Origin: Phaeobacter bryozoorum
GTDB lineage: Bacteria > Pseudomonadota > Alphaproteobacteria > Rhodobacterales > Rhodobacteraceae
Length of the DNA stretch: 64,000 bases
Assembly (NCBI RefSeq): GCF_041893525.1
Contig: NZ_CP169068.1
Reading direction: 5' to 3' (one strand)
Each line of letters starts with the position of its first letter. Within the stretch, counting starts at the first letter, position 1. A program made the position numbers and the translations under genes. This document shows positions 17,801-31,265 of this stretch, one piece after another. The notes below the pieces were generated by a model. The model was not told where the DNA came from and searched no databases. It saw only the letters and a program-made list of their open reading frames with translations.

Positions 17801-18616
17801 ATGTTGAGCTTAAAGAAAGACAGTGTAACAAGTTCCGAGGCCGCAGAGGCCGGTGATCGGTCTGCCCGCACGGTCAGGATTGATGGTGTGATTACCTCTA
17901 GCAACAGTGCGCTTCGCTCGCCCCAGACGGGAAAAACCCGCAACACGGCAAATATTGCCGCAGTGTCCTCGGTCGCCACGGGTCAGGCCCGATCAGGCGG
18001 TGCTGCCAGCTCGACCGCCAAACCGGGCACGCAGGGAAGCCATGCGGCAAAGCCAAAGGTAAGAGGGCTTGGCACCGGGATGTCCCCGATTGCGAAACTT
18101 GGCGCCGCTGCGGCTGTTCTGGCGCTTTTTGCCGTTGGCCTCGCCGTGTTGCAGTTCGGATCTGATGACGTGACAGAGCCTGCGGCTGCCAAGCCGCGTG
18201 TCGCCCAGCTGCTGACTCCGCAGGCATTGGCTGGGCTTGATCCCACTGCGACATCTGCCGAACGTGCCGCCGCCGAAGAGCTGCTGACAGCAGCTGTTGA
18301 AACGGCGGCCCCCCTCAGCGCCGAGGATGCGTTGGTTGCGCAGATGACTGCCGGGACATTGGCGGCGCTGCGCCGTGGCAGCCAGACCGCCGCTGCCGCA
18401 CAGCCGGCGGCCCCGGCTCCCGCCGCATCACAGGCGCACACGGCCCTTTATAGTATGGTACTGCGTGCCGTTGGGCAGGGCCAATCGCCCGCCTATATCG
18501 ACCAGATGGTGAATGATGCCTATCGCAGCCAGTCGATCACGGTCCCCGCAGCTTTGATAGGGGCCGATGGGCGCGTTGACACGGCAACCATCCTGGCGCT
18601 GTTCGTCGGCCAGTAA
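17801..18616 (+). CDS. Hypothetical anchored envelope protein
   Basis: A 271-residue protein that I do not recognise. The first 95 residues are low-complexity (Ser, Ala, Thr, Gly). A single membrane segment follows near 98-118 (LGAAAAVLALFAVGLAVL), then an Ala/Pro-rich stretch. The last 55 residues look folded (VLRAVGQGQSPAYIDQMVNDAY). The order suggests a cytoplasmic N-terminus and periplasmic C-terminus. It precedes two LysM proteins in the same direction, so a cell-wall role is possible but not shown. Confidence 0.7.
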   Translation: MLSLKKDSVTSSEAAEAGDRSARTVRIDGVITSSNSALRSPQTGKTRNTANIAAVSSVATGQARSGGAASSTAKPGTQGSHAAKPKVRGLGTGMSPIAKLGAAAAVLALFAVGLAVLQFGSDDVTEPAAAKPRVAQLLTPQALAGLDPTATSAERAAAEELLTAAVETAAPLSAEDALVAQMTAGTLAALRRGSQTAAAAQPAAPAPAASQAHTALYSMVLRAVGQGQSPAYIDQMVNDAYRSQSITVPAALIGADGRVDTATILALFVGQ

Positions 18617-18764
18617 TACCGGCGCAAGGCGCCCGCGATTCCCGGTTTTCTGCATTGGCCGCAACGGATGCTTTGCAGAGATGCCTGCTTTCCACAAATC
18701 ACGAGACAAAGAGGCGGCGCCCATCAGTGGCGCGGGACGCCCAGCTAAACCCAAGAGGGACAAG

Positions 18765-19844
18765 ATGAGAAAACACCTGATCGCGGCGCTGTGTTGCGTC
18801 GCAGGCCTGCTGGCCAAACCCGTGGCGGCGGAAACCTGCGGCGGCACATATAAGGTGCGCCCCGGCGATAGCCTGTCGCTGATTGCCGACCGGCTTTACA
18901 AGGATGTGGGCATGTGGAGCGCAATCCATAGCCGCAATATCGACGCCATCGGCCCGCGCCCAGACGCGATCCGCGTCGGGATGGAATTGACCATGGCCTG
19001 CCTGAACGGGCTGCCCACCGGATTGCCCGGCGGCAAAGCGGTGGCGGATGCACAGCCCGTTGTCGCGGCGCCGGTCAGGGTGAAGCCCGGTACCGCCGCC
19101 GTGCGCAGCAAGATCAACCTGCTGACCGGCGACGACTATGCGCCTTTTACCTCCAAGACGGCACATAACGGCGGGTTGATCACCGAGGTGGTGAATGCAG
19201 CGATGACCGATGCGGCACCTGCGCAGGGGTTTGCGATCCACTGGGTGGATGACTGGGCGTCCCATTTCGACCCACTGCTGTCGAACGCGCTGCTGGACCT
19301 CGGCTTTCCCTGGTACCGCCCGGATTGCGATACCATGCCGGAGAGCTATCGCTGCGTGAACTTCCTGTTCTCGGACCCGATGTTCGAAACACTGATGCTG
19401 CTGTTCGTGGATAAGTCACGCCCCTTCACCTTTGAGAGTGACGCCGATATCGAGGGCAAGACCCTGTGCCGCCCGGCTGGTTATCTGACCTTCGATCTGG
19501 ATGGCTATGGTCGCCGCTGGATGGAAGACAAGAAAATCACTCTGAAGCAGCCGCATAAGGTGGCCGACTGCTTCGAGATGGTCGCCCGGGGAGAGGCCGA
19601 CGCCGTCGCGATCAACGAATTCACCGGGCGCAGCGTGATGAAGGAAAATGACCTGCTGGACCAGTTCGATGTGCTGCCGCTGCCCCTGTCCGTGCTGGGG
19701 ATCCATGTGGTGGTTCACAAAACCCACCCGCAAGCTGACGATATGCTGTCGATGATCAACACAGGCCTGCGCAATATTCGCGGCAATGGTCAGTATCAGG
19801 CCATCATCGAAGACCACATGGCCAGGATCTGGGCAGGCTTCTGA
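18765..19844 (+). CDS. LysM plus periplasmic solute-binding-like protein, copy 1
   Basis: A 359-residue secreted protein. A signal peptide of about 22 residues (LIAALCCVAGLLAKPVAA) is followed by a LysM domain (YKVRPGDSLSLIADRLY) that binds peptidoglycan. A domain like bacterial extracellular solute-binding family 3 follows (LLTGDDYAPFTSK; GLITEVVNAAM; LDLGFPWYRPDC; GEADAVAINEFTG). The ATG at 18765 is chosen over an upstream open frame because it gives a clean signal peptide and has an AGAGGGA site. It is likely an anchored receptor rather than an ABC binding protein, since no permease genes are near. Paired Cys suggest disulfides. Confidence 0.82.
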   Translation: MRKHLIAALCCVAGLLAKPVAAETCGGTYKVRPGDSLSLIADRLYKDVGMWSAIHSRNIDAIGPRPDAIRVGMELTMACLNGLPTGLPGGKAVADAQPVVAAPVRVKPGTAAVRSKINLLTGDDYAPFTSKTAHNGGLITEVVNAAMTDAAPAQGFAIHWVDDWASHFDPLLSNALLDLGFPWYRPDCDTMPESYRCVNFLFSDPMFETLMLLFVDKSRPFTFESDADIEGKTLCRPAGYLTFDLDGYGRRWMEDKKITLKQPHKVADCFEMVARGEADAVAINEFTGRSVMKENDLLDQFDVLPLPLSVLGIHVVVHKTHPQADDMLSMINTGLRNIRGNGQYQAIIEDHMARIWAGF

Positions 19845-19855
19845 GGGAGGGCGCC

Positions 19856-20881
19856 ATGCTGAGACATCTTTCAACACTGGCGGTCGCATTGGTGATGGCC
19901 ACAGGGCTTGCGCCCGGCGCGGCCCATGCCATCTGCAACGTCGATTACCGGGTTCAGCCCGGCGATACGCTCTTCTCGATTGCCGAAACCCACTATAATG
20001 ACCGCAGCCGCTGGACGCTGATTTATTACAGCAACCAGCATGTGCTCGCAGGGCCCAGCGTCATCCCGGGCAAGACCCTGCATATCCCTTGCGCGCAGCA
20101 GGCCTCAGAACCCGATGCCACACCTCTGCGTAAGGATGATGCCGAAATGAAGCTTCTGACCGGTGGCGGTTTTGCGCCTTTCACCGATCAGGCGCTGCCC
20201 GGACAGGGCATGGTCACCGAACTGGTGAACGCGGCGCTGGAGTTGACCCCGGCACCGGTCTCCTATTCCATCACCTGGGAGCAGGACTGGTCAAAGCATC
20301 TGTTCCCGATGCTGGATGAAAAGCAGTTCGACATGGGTTTTCCCTGGCTGAAACCGGATTGTTCGGCGACGCCTGACGACAAGCGGTGTGTGAACTTTCA
20401 TTTTTCGGAACCGCTGATGACCATTCCGATCATGGTCTTTGTGCGGGCGGATGCACCCTTTACCTTCGACAGCGACGCCGACATGCTTGGCAAGAGGCTC
20501 TGCCGCCCCGAAGGCTACTACACTCATGATCTGGAACGCAGCGACCGCAAGTGGTTGAGCAGCGGTCAGGTCACTCTTGTGCAGGCGGCTGATCCTGGTG
20601 CCTGTTTCCGCAAACTGATGGCGCGCGAGGTGGATGCCGTCTCGCTGAACCTGTTCCTCGGGGCCAATACGCTGATTGCCGAAGGGCTGCGCGATCAGGT
20701 GATCCCGCTGGAGCGTCCACTGTCAGAAGAAGGGCTACATGTGGTGATCTCGAAACGTCATTGGCGTGGCACCTCCCATCTGTACCGCATCAATGCGGGG
20801 CTGAAGGCGCTCAAGGCGGATGGCCGCTTTCAGGAAATCGTTTCACGTCATCTCGAGCTGTTCTGGGCTCAACTGCAATAA
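19856..20881 (+). CDS. LysM plus periplasmic solute-binding-like protein, copy 2
   Basis: A 341-residue paralog of the preceding gene, 11 bases downstream and surely in the same operon. It has a signal peptide (residues 1-24), LysM (YRVQPGDTLFSIAETHY) and the same binding-protein-like domain (LLTGGGFAPFTDQ; FDMGFPWLKPDC; CRPEGYYTHDLE). The spacing of Cys and the PWxxPDC motif are kept between copies while the linker differs, so the duplication is old and both copies look intact. The ligand is unknown. Confidence 0.82.
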   Translation: MLRHLSTLAVALVMATGLAPGAAHAICNVDYRVQPGDTLFSIAETHYNDRSRWTLIYYSNQHVLAGPSVIPGKTLHIPCAQQASEPDATPLRKDDAEMKLLTGGGFAPFTDQALPGQGMVTELVNAALELTPAPVSYSITWEQDWSKHLFPMLDEKQFDMGFPWLKPDCSATPDDKRCVNFHFSEPLMTIPIMVFVRADAPFTFDSDADMLGKRLCRPEGYYTHDLERSDRKWLSSGQVTLVQAADPGACFRKLMAREVDAVSLNLFLGANTLIAEGLRDQVIPLERPLSEEGLHVVISKRHWRGTSHLYRINAGLKALKADGRFQEIVSRHLELFWAQLQ

Positions 20882-21516
20882 TCGGCGGATGCTGTCGGCG
20901 GGTTATGCCTGCCGCCTCGCAGAGGCCTCCCGCCCGAATTGGAAAGAGCTCCCAATTCCGTTGGGCCAAGCGCCGCGTCCCCTGCCGGGGGCGCGGCGTG
21001 CGCATATTGAGGGGACAGCATATTGCGCTGTCCGTGGTCCGCTGGACTGCAAGGACTGTGCCTTTCGACCTGGCTGCGTGGTTCGCACATCTGACACATA
21101 ATAGTAGACACATATGACGAACGGGCTGCGGCGGGCACCGATAGGCAGGGGGATGTCTATCCAGGTGGCTCGATATGTCCGATCCCGCCACCTGCGCGGC
21201 GGGCTTAGCCCGCGCTGCCATGTACCTTCATCGAGCGGCGCATCACCCCTTCTCCTGGATTTTGCCTCGGGTCCTCCTGAAACCGTCTGAGGTTGACGGT
21301 GTTAGGTGTGATTCACGGGTTTTGGGTGTTCTGGGTTGTGGATATGTTTGGTGAGTTTGTGGGTAAGTGGCTTGTTGCTGGGTGTGTGGGTGTGGTCTGG
21401 CGGTTTTCTGCGGGATTTCAGGTCAGGTCTGCTGACTTTGTTTCCATGTAAGCCGTTGTAAATATTGAGTTTCGTGTTTTTCTTGGCGGAAACTCTCATT
21501 TTCCTGAATTTTGGTG
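20882..21516. other. Non-coding interval with a GT-rich stretch
   Basis: No supported gene in about 630 bases upstream of the rRNA promoter. From about 21300 to 21420 the plus strand is strongly enriched in G and T with very little C or A, unlike its surroundings. It includes TTGTGGATAT, one mismatch from a DnaA box. The open frames seen here have no family features. Confidence 0.6.
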
Positions 21517-21544
21517 TTGCGGCCATGCTTAACTGGCCTTAGAA
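21517..21544 (+). promoter_or_regulatory. rRNA operon promoter candidate
   Basis: TTGCGG (21517-21522), a 16-base spacer and TTAGAA (21539-21544) precede a C-rich discriminator. It lies upstream of the leader repeats, boxA and 16S, as expected for an rrn promoter. The -35 element is weak, so the assignment is tentative. Confidence 0.42.
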
Positions 21545-21606
21545 CCCCCTTCACCGGCGGCGCTGAGGCGCTGCTGAGACACACCGGACGGTACGGCGGG
21601 GACGCT

Positions 21607-21690
21607 GGATTGGACGGGAAACGCGGCGGAGAGACGCTGGGACGGGCCGGAGAGACGGTTGGACGCATCGGAAAGACGGTGGCATTTATG
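21607..21690 (+). repeat. 21-bp tandem repeats in the rRNA leader
   Basis: GGAGAGACG at 21628 and 21649 and GGAAAGACG at 21670 recur at exactly 21 bases, with TGGGACG- or TTGGACG-like sequence between them. An earlier degenerate copy is visible from 21607. The block lies between the candidate promoter and boxA, so it would be transcribed. Confidence 0.6.
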
Positions 21691-21753
21691 AGGGTTTGAT
21701 CGGCGGGCGCGTCAGGAATTTGGCGCATCTGTTGGTTATTGTCTCTGGATGTA

Positions 21754-21765
21754 TGCTCTTTGACA
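21754..21765 (+). promoter_or_regulatory. boxA antitermination element of the rRNA leader
   Basis: TGCTCTTTGACA closely matches the bacterial boxA consensus TGCTCTTTAACA and sits in the usual place between promoter and 16S. NusB/NusE binding is the established role of boxA; that role here is inferred. Confidence 0.7.
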
Positions 21766-21775
21766 TTGATGATAT

Positions 21776-21788
21776 CTGAAGAGATATG
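21776..21788 (+). other. 5' half of the 16S processing stem (pairs with 23662-23674)
   Basis: CTGAAGAGATATG here is perfectly complementary to CATATCTCTTCAG at 23662-23674, beyond the 16S 3' end. The pair would enclose precursor 16S in a long stem, the standard RNase III substrate. Confidence 0.75.
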
Positions 21789-21976
21789 TGGGCGGTTTGG
21801 TTCATTCGATGGATCAACGTCTGTATATCAACGCTAGTAGGGCTTTTGTCCGATGATCTAGTGTCAGCTTCACTGTCTTGTTCGGCTTCGGTTTCTTTTG
21901 AAACCAAGCACAACAGACAGAGAAACATGATTGCAATTCCGGGTTCCTAGCCGGGTCTGGATCACGCCTAATCGCG

Positions 21977-22000
21977 CTCAAGTAGCCGAATAGGCGGTAG
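21977..22000 (+). repeat. rrn hairpin motif, copy 1 (leader)
   Basis: CTCAAGTAGC, a short loop and GCGGTAG. The same paired motif recurs in the 16S-tRNA spacer (23609-23638) and in the 23S helix-9 insert (24483-24510). Confidence 0.65.
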
Positions 22001-22055
22001 TGCAATCAAGATGTGCAGAGGTTCGAACGTCAAGGATAAGCATGTAAGTGCTTTT

Positions 22056-23526
<1,471 letters not shown>

Positions 23527-23608
23527 GTATCTAGCTAGATCAGAGCTTGCTCTGTCTCGTGATACACTTAGCATAAGATCAGTAATCAAAACTGATCACA
23601 TCGTTTAG

Positions 23609-23638
23609 GTCCTCAAGTAGCGCTCCGCGCGGTAGGAC
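23609..23638 (+). repeat. rrn hairpin motif, copy 2 (16S-tRNA spacer)
   Basis: GTCCTCAAGTAGC, a GC-rich loop, then GCGGTAGGAC. GTCCT pairs with AGGAC and the middle forms an internal loop. This is the same motif as at 21977 and 24483. Confidence 0.7.
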
Positions 23639-23711
23639 ACTAAACAGGACCAGGCCGTCCTCATATCTCTTCAGAACTGTCATGATCTTGCCCTGTGGCG
23701 AGATCTAGCAA

Positions 23712-23787
23712 GGGGCCTTAGCTCAGCTGGGAGAGCGCCTGATTTGCATTCAGGAGGTCAGGAGTTCGATCCTCCTAGGCTCCACCA
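23712..23787 (+). tRNA. tRNA-Ala (TGC)
   Basis: 76 nt with GGGGCCT/AGGCTCC acceptor stem, anticodon TGC in the loop of CTGATTTGCATTCAG, and an encoded CCA end. It lies first in the 16S-23S spacer, before tRNA-Ile. Confidence 0.97.
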
Positions 23788-23812
23788 CTCATGCGAACGG
23801 CCCACATAGAAT

Positions 23813-23889
<77 letters not shown>

Positions 23890-24307
23890 TTCTGCAAGAG
23901 ACGATTTGATCGTTAAGCATCCTGAGATGTTTAACCGTCCAATCGGACCGGATCGATGTTCCTTCGGGAAGGTTGATCACATTGACATCGTTTAGAGAGA
24001 TACAATCAACAACACTGTTGGTCACCCGCGTGAGGGATCGACCTCAGTTTGGTGCTGACGGCCACTTATGTGGTCTGATGCGAGCCTTTGCATCCGCCCT
24101 TTTCCTCGGGCGCGCGAGGGTCTGCCGGATTGAAACCACAGTGTTGTCCAAGTCAAGTACACTAACCCGGTTCATATTCCGCAAGGTTTATGAACCAATG
24201 TTCACTTCTATGAAGTGAGCGGGAAAGTATGCTTTTGGTTCAGAATAAGGCCACAGTTTCTTACCAGCTTCTGTGGCGTGACAGTTCACTGTCTTTTTCT
24301 GGACCAG
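23890..24307 (+). other. tRNA-Ile to 23S spacer with 23S processing stem
   Basis: About 418 transcribed bases with no gene. GCTTTTGGTTC at 24231-24241 is the exact complement of GAACCAAAAGC at 27206-27216. CAGATCAAGC at 24305-24314 pairs with GCTTGATCTG at 27171-27180. Together these form the precursor stem around 23S. Confidence 0.75.
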
Positions 24308-27178
<2,871 letters not shown>

Positions 27179-27290
27179 TGTTCCAGTAACAGGCAGTGAC
27201 ACAATGAACCAAAAGCAAAACAAACTTGGACTTCATCGCGATTGTATCTCGACGATCTCTCACAAAGATCGTCAATATGGATTTTCCTCG

Positions 27291-27407
27291 GTTTGGTGGT
27301 CATAGCGCAAGTGAAACACCCGGTCCCATCCCGAACCCGGAAGTTAAGCACTGTTGCGCCGATGGTACTGCGTCTTAAGGCGTGGGAGAGTAGGTCACCG
27401 CCAAACC
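27291..27407 (+). rRNA. rrf: 5S ribosomal RNA
   Basis: 117 nt starting GTTTGGTGGTCATAGCG and ending GTCACCGCCAAACCT, whose ends pair. The conserved loop CCCATCCCGAACCCGGAAG is present. Confidence 0.95.
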
Positions 27408-27448
27408 TAGTAAAATCCATAAACTCTAAACGATAACAATAAAAAATA

Positions 27449-27472
27449 CCTTCAGATATACCCCTCTGAAGG
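27449..27472 (+). other. Hairpin between 5S and tRNA-fMet
   Basis: CCTTCAGA, an eight-base loop, then TCTGAAGG: a perfect eight-base stem in an AT-rich spacer. It could be a processing site or partial terminator; there is no T-tract. Confidence 0.5.
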
Positions 27473-27554
27473 GATAAATGCTCAATCACAACATCAGTGA
27501 TAAAGCAATTAATGGCTCAATTCGCGCAACGCGCCAGAGCATAAATAAAAATGT

Positions 27555-27631
<77 letters not shown>

Positions 27632-27660
27632 ACGCATCGATGAAATATCACAACCTTAAA

Positions 27661-27676
27661 CCTCGCTCCGGCGGGG
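27661..27676 (+). terminator. rRNA operon terminator hairpin lacking its T-tract
   Basis: CCTCGC-TCCG-GCGGGG forms a six-base stem 29 bases after tRNA-fMet. The expected T-run is absent; the following sequence (ATCTTCGCG) leads into an IS66 remnant. The insertion or deletion that placed the IS66 fragment here may have removed the T-run. Confidence 0.45.
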
Positions 27677-27706
27677 ATCTTCGCGTTCAGGCACAGGCAC
27701 TGGATG

Positions 27707-27968
27707 GTATGCATCCTTGGCCGTGCAGGCGGAGAAGGTGCTGAAGCTCGATCCCTTTGTCGGGCATCTGTTTGTGTTCCGGGGCCGTCGGGGTGATCTG
27801 ATCAAAATCATTTGGTGGGATGGCCAAGGCGCGTGTTTGTTCTCGAAGCGCCTGGAACGCGGCAAGTTTGTGTGACCTGCCACCAAGGAAGGCAAAGTGT
27901 CCCTCTCGCCTGCGCAACTGGCGATGCTTCTGGAGGGCATCGACTGGCGCACGCCGGGTAGAACCTAG
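27707..27968 (+). pseudogene. IS66 tnpB remnant
   Basis: The 5' end of the IS66 accessory gene tnpB is missing. The frame reads SLAVQAEKVLKLDPFVGHL, continues through GDLIKIIWWDGQGACLFSKR, hits TGA where the family has Trp (after RGKFV), and then resumes (LSPAQLAMLLEGIDWR). One truncation and one nonsense codon mean it is not functional. Confidence 0.85.
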
Positions 27969-28026
27969 AGACCTTTGCGCGCAGGTTAGGATTCCTTACG
28001 CAAATCCAATGGTGTAGGCTGCAGCC

Positions 28027-29532
28027 ATGATGGCCGAAGCGATGACATTGCCGGAAGATTACGGAGAGCTCAAAGAGTTCACGACCCAGCTTCTTGCCGA
28101 GATCAAAGCCCAGGCCATGCTGATTGAGAAGCTTCTCCACCAGGTCGCGGGGCAAAAGGCCTGGCGCTAAGGATCGACCTCAGAACAGACCAAGCAGCTC
28201 ATGTTGGCGCTTGAGGCAAGCGAAGTGGCCGAGGCCGCGATGACGGCCAAGATGAAGCCTCCCCAAATGAGCCCAAGGACAAACCAAAGCGCCGTCCGAT
28301 CCCGGACCACATCCCACGCAATAACATCGAACTCTTGCCGCCAAAAGATCACTGCACATGCGGCGGTGCATTGCGCCAGATCGGCGAGGACGTGACCGAA
28401 GAACTGGAATATGTGCCGGGACGGTTCGTCGTGAACAAGATCACCCGCCGGCGCTTTGCCTGCAAACGCTGCGAGCAGTTCACCCAGGCTATCCTTCCAT
28501 CTCGCCCCATCGAACGCGGTCGCCCAGGGCCCGGGTTGCTGGCGCATGTCTTGGTCAGCAAATATGCCGACCACTTACCGCTGTATCGCCAGAGCCAAAT
28601 CTTCGAACGCGATGGACTTGATCTCGACCGTTCCACCTTGGCGGACTGGGTTGGCAAAACGACAACGCTTTTGGCCCCACTGGCAGATGCCATCGGCAAG
28701 CACGCCTTGAAGGGCAAGGCCATCTTCACCGACGATACACCCGTCAACATGCTCGCACCCGGAACGGGCAAGACCAAGACCGGACGCCTTTGGGTCTATG
28801 GCCGTGATGAACGGCCATGGGGCAGCGATGCGCCTCCCGCTGCTTGGTATCAGTTCTCCGAAGACCGGCGCGGGGCGCACCCGAAGGATCATCTCAGCAA
28901 ATACAAAGGCTGGATGCACGCCGATGGTTATGCTGGGTATGAGGAGCTTTATCGCGACCACGGCATCAAAGAGGTCGTCTGCATGGCCCACATCCGGCGC
29001 AAGTTCGTGGATGTTCATCGATCTCAGGGCTCAAGCATCGCCGAAGAAGCGATCCTGCGGATCAGCCAGCTCTACGCCGTTGAGAAAGAGGCGCGCGGTT
29101 CACCGCCAGATCAGCGTGTTGCCATCCGGCAGGCCAAGGCCACACCTGTCTTCGATGACCTGCAGGATTGGCTGGGTAGGCAACTCACGATCATATCGGG
29201 CAAATCCCCGCTCGCTCAGGCGATCCGATATGCGCTGACGCGCACGCGGCGGCTCAGGCCTTACTTGGCCAATGGTATCCTAGATACTCGACAACAACAC
29301 AGCCGAACGCGCCATGCGGGCTATCGCTTTGGGCCGCAAAAACTACCTCTTCGTCGGTTCACCCGCCGGTGGCCGCGCCGCTGCCGTGGCATACACGCTC
29401 ATAGAAACGGCAAAACTCAACGGCGTTGATCCCCAAACCTGGCTCGCTGACACCATCGCGCGCATCCCCGACTACAAGATCACCCGCGTGAACGACCTGC
29501 TGCCTTGGGTAAACGGAAAGGTTATCTCATGA
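28027..29532 (+). pseudogene. IS66 transposase tnpC, multiply broken
   Basis: The reading frame starts MMAEAMTLPEDYGELK. It meets TAA at 28168, shifts frame near 28252, runs open through the DDE core (RSTLADWVGKTT; FTDDTPVNMLAPGTGKT; WMHADGYAGYEEL) and shifts again near 29283 before NNTAERAMR. The C-terminus (RVNDLLPWVNGKVIS) is intact. Each piece matches the IS66 family, so this is an inactive copy. The stop overlaps the start of grpB. Confidence 0.9.
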
Positions 29533-29984
29533 CTGCTGAACGTCCTGCACTTGGTCTGCGTCAGGCTTCTTTGTCTTTGACCGAATACGACCCCAGATGG
29601 GCTGAATTGTTTGCCAAAGAAGCCGCGTTGATCGCACAGGCTCTGCCAGATGTGCAATTTGATATCGACCATATCGGCAGCACCTCAGTACCCGGTCTGA
29701 CAGCAAAACCCATCTTGGACATTGCCATGCGCTCAACCCACGAAGAGCAGATTGCGACCGCTCTTACGAAGTTGGGTTACATCGACAGAGGCATTCGAAG
29801 CGGGCGGCTGTCTATCCGGCTGCGAGATGGTGACATCAGAACCCACAATCTGCACCTGTACCATCCCGACGATGCCGATTGCCGCGATCAAATCGCCTTC
29901 CGTGACGCGCTACGAGGCAACCCAATACTCCGGCATCAATACGAACACCTTAAACAGACGCTTGTCGAAGAACTCGGTGACTGA
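29529..29984 (+). pseudogene. GrpB/UPF0157 nucleotidyltransferase-like protein, cut by IS3 element
   Basis: 151 codons of a GrpB-family protein (UPF0157), related to nucleotidyltransferase folds. The core is clear: EYDPRWAELFAKEAALI; DIDHIGSTSVPGLTAKPILDIA; HNLHLYHPDD. The family normally continues past EYEHLKQ for about 20-30 residues. Here the stop TGA is the first three bases of the adjacent insertion sequence (29982-29984), so the 3' end was replaced. The remaining grpB sequence is not found after the IS. Confidence 0.8.
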
Positions 29985-30061
29985 GCTACTCCCCGAAAAT
30001 CGGACACTGACGTAAGCTACAATTTGCTGTCTGTTGATCTTCGACGCAGAGGAGATCAGAG

Positions 30062-30355
30062 ATGTCGAAACGGAAGAACCATTCGCCTAAGTTCAAGGCC
30101 AAGGTCGCGCTTGAGGCTTTGAAGGGCGAGCGGACTGTCGCTGAGCTGGCAAGCCAATTTGGCGTTCATCCGACAATGATCCATAGCTGGAAGCGGGCGC
30201 TCCTGGAGGGCGCGTCCGGCGTATTCGAGCGTGGCGGCAAGAGAACCCCGGAGATTGATGAAGAGCAGGTCAAAGAATTGCACGCCAAGATCGGGGAGCT
30301 GGCCGTTGCCAACGATTTTTTGTCACGAAAGCTCAAACCCTGGATCGGCAAGTGA
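30062..30355 (+). CDS. IS3-family transposase OrfA
   Basis: A 97-residue helix-turn-helix protein of the IS3 family (KFKAKVALEALKGERTVAELASQFGVHPTMI), with a coiled segment toward the end. orfB starts four bases before the orfA stop in the -1 frame, the usual IS3 arrangement for programmed frameshifting. Confidence 0.88.
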   Translation: MSKRKNHSPKFKAKVALEALKGERTVAELASQFGVHPTMIHSWKRALLEGASGVFERGGKRTPEIDEEQVKELHAKIGELAVANDFLSRKLKPWIGK

Positions 30356-31265
30356 GGCGGAAAATGATCGGACCTGCCAATGCCAATGCCAATGCCAATC
30401 TGCCCATTGGCAAGCAATGCAAGCTGCTGTCGATCCCGCGGTCTTCGTTTTATTATCAGCCCAAGGGCGAGACGGTGCTGAACCTGGCGCTAATGCGCCT
30501 GATCGGCGAGCAGTTTCTGGAAACGCCGTTCTTCGGTGTTCGGCAGATGACTTGGCATCTTCGCAACGAAGGCCTTCTGGTGAACGCGAAACGGATCAGA
30601 CGGTTGATGCGGCTCATGGGCTTGATGCCGATCTGCCAAAAGCCCAACACCCGCTGCCTGACAGTACATGCAAAGCATGTGCGAGAGGGGGCAAGGCGGC
30701 GAAGGGCCACAAGACGTATCCCTACTTGTTGCGAGGGTTGCGCGTCGACCGGCCCAACCAGGTCTGGGCCGCAGACATCACCTGCCAGCCAATGCGACGG
30801 GGCTTCTTGTATCTGGTAGCGATCATGGACTGGCATACCCGCAAGGTTCTGGCCTGGCGCATCTCGAACACGCTGGAAGCCGACTTCTGTGTCGAGGCTC
30901 TGAATGAGGCGATCCACCGCTTCGGCCCGCCAGAGATCATGAACACCGACCAGGGGAGCCAATTCACGTCCTTTGCCTGGACAGATCGTCTGCGCCGCTC
31001 CGGCGTGCGCATCTCGATGGATGGCAAGGGTCGGTTCCTCGACAATATCTTTGTCGAACGGCTCTGGCGCAGCCTGAAATACGAGTGCGTCTACTTGCAC
31101 GCATGGGAAACAGGATCAGAAGCAAAGGTGGGCGTCGGCAAGTGGGTCGAATTCTACAACCGCAAACGCCCCCATTCCGCCCTTGGTGGCAAACCTCCGG
31201 CCGTGGTTTATTGGCTGAGAAAAGACGAAACCCAAACAGGTCAGCAGGAGCAGAGAGTAGCTTAA
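30352..31265 (+). pseudogene. IS3-family transposase OrfB, frame broken near 30650-30695
   Basis: The N-terminal part (PIGKQCKLLSIPRSSFYYQPKG; GVRQMTWHLRNEGLLVNAKR) and the C-terminal DDE integrase core (VDRPNQVWAADITCQPM; IMNTDQGSQFTS; GRFLDNIFVERLWRSLKYE) are in different frames. The break is about 40 extra bases after KPNT, including the hairpin ACATGC-AAA-GCATGT (about 30664-30678). A hexamer repeat encodes Ala-Asn four times near the start (30377-30400). Confidence 0.85.

Noticed and set aside
17415..17807. 130-codon open frame after gyrB
   Set aside because: Composition is not protein-like. It overlaps the promoter and hairpin for the gene at 17801.
18567..18764. N-terminal extension of the first LysM protein
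   Set aside because: The upstream codons overlap the previous gene and would bury the signal peptide. The ATG at 18765 has a ribosome site.
21302..21526. Minus-strand open frame rich in Lys, His, Pro
   Set aside because: It is an artefact of the GT-rich strand, which removes stops on the other strand; no family or start signals.
21600..21690. CRISPR-like array from the 21-bp repeats
   Set aside because: Units are contiguous and degenerate with no unique spacers and no cas genes. They are simple tandem repeats.
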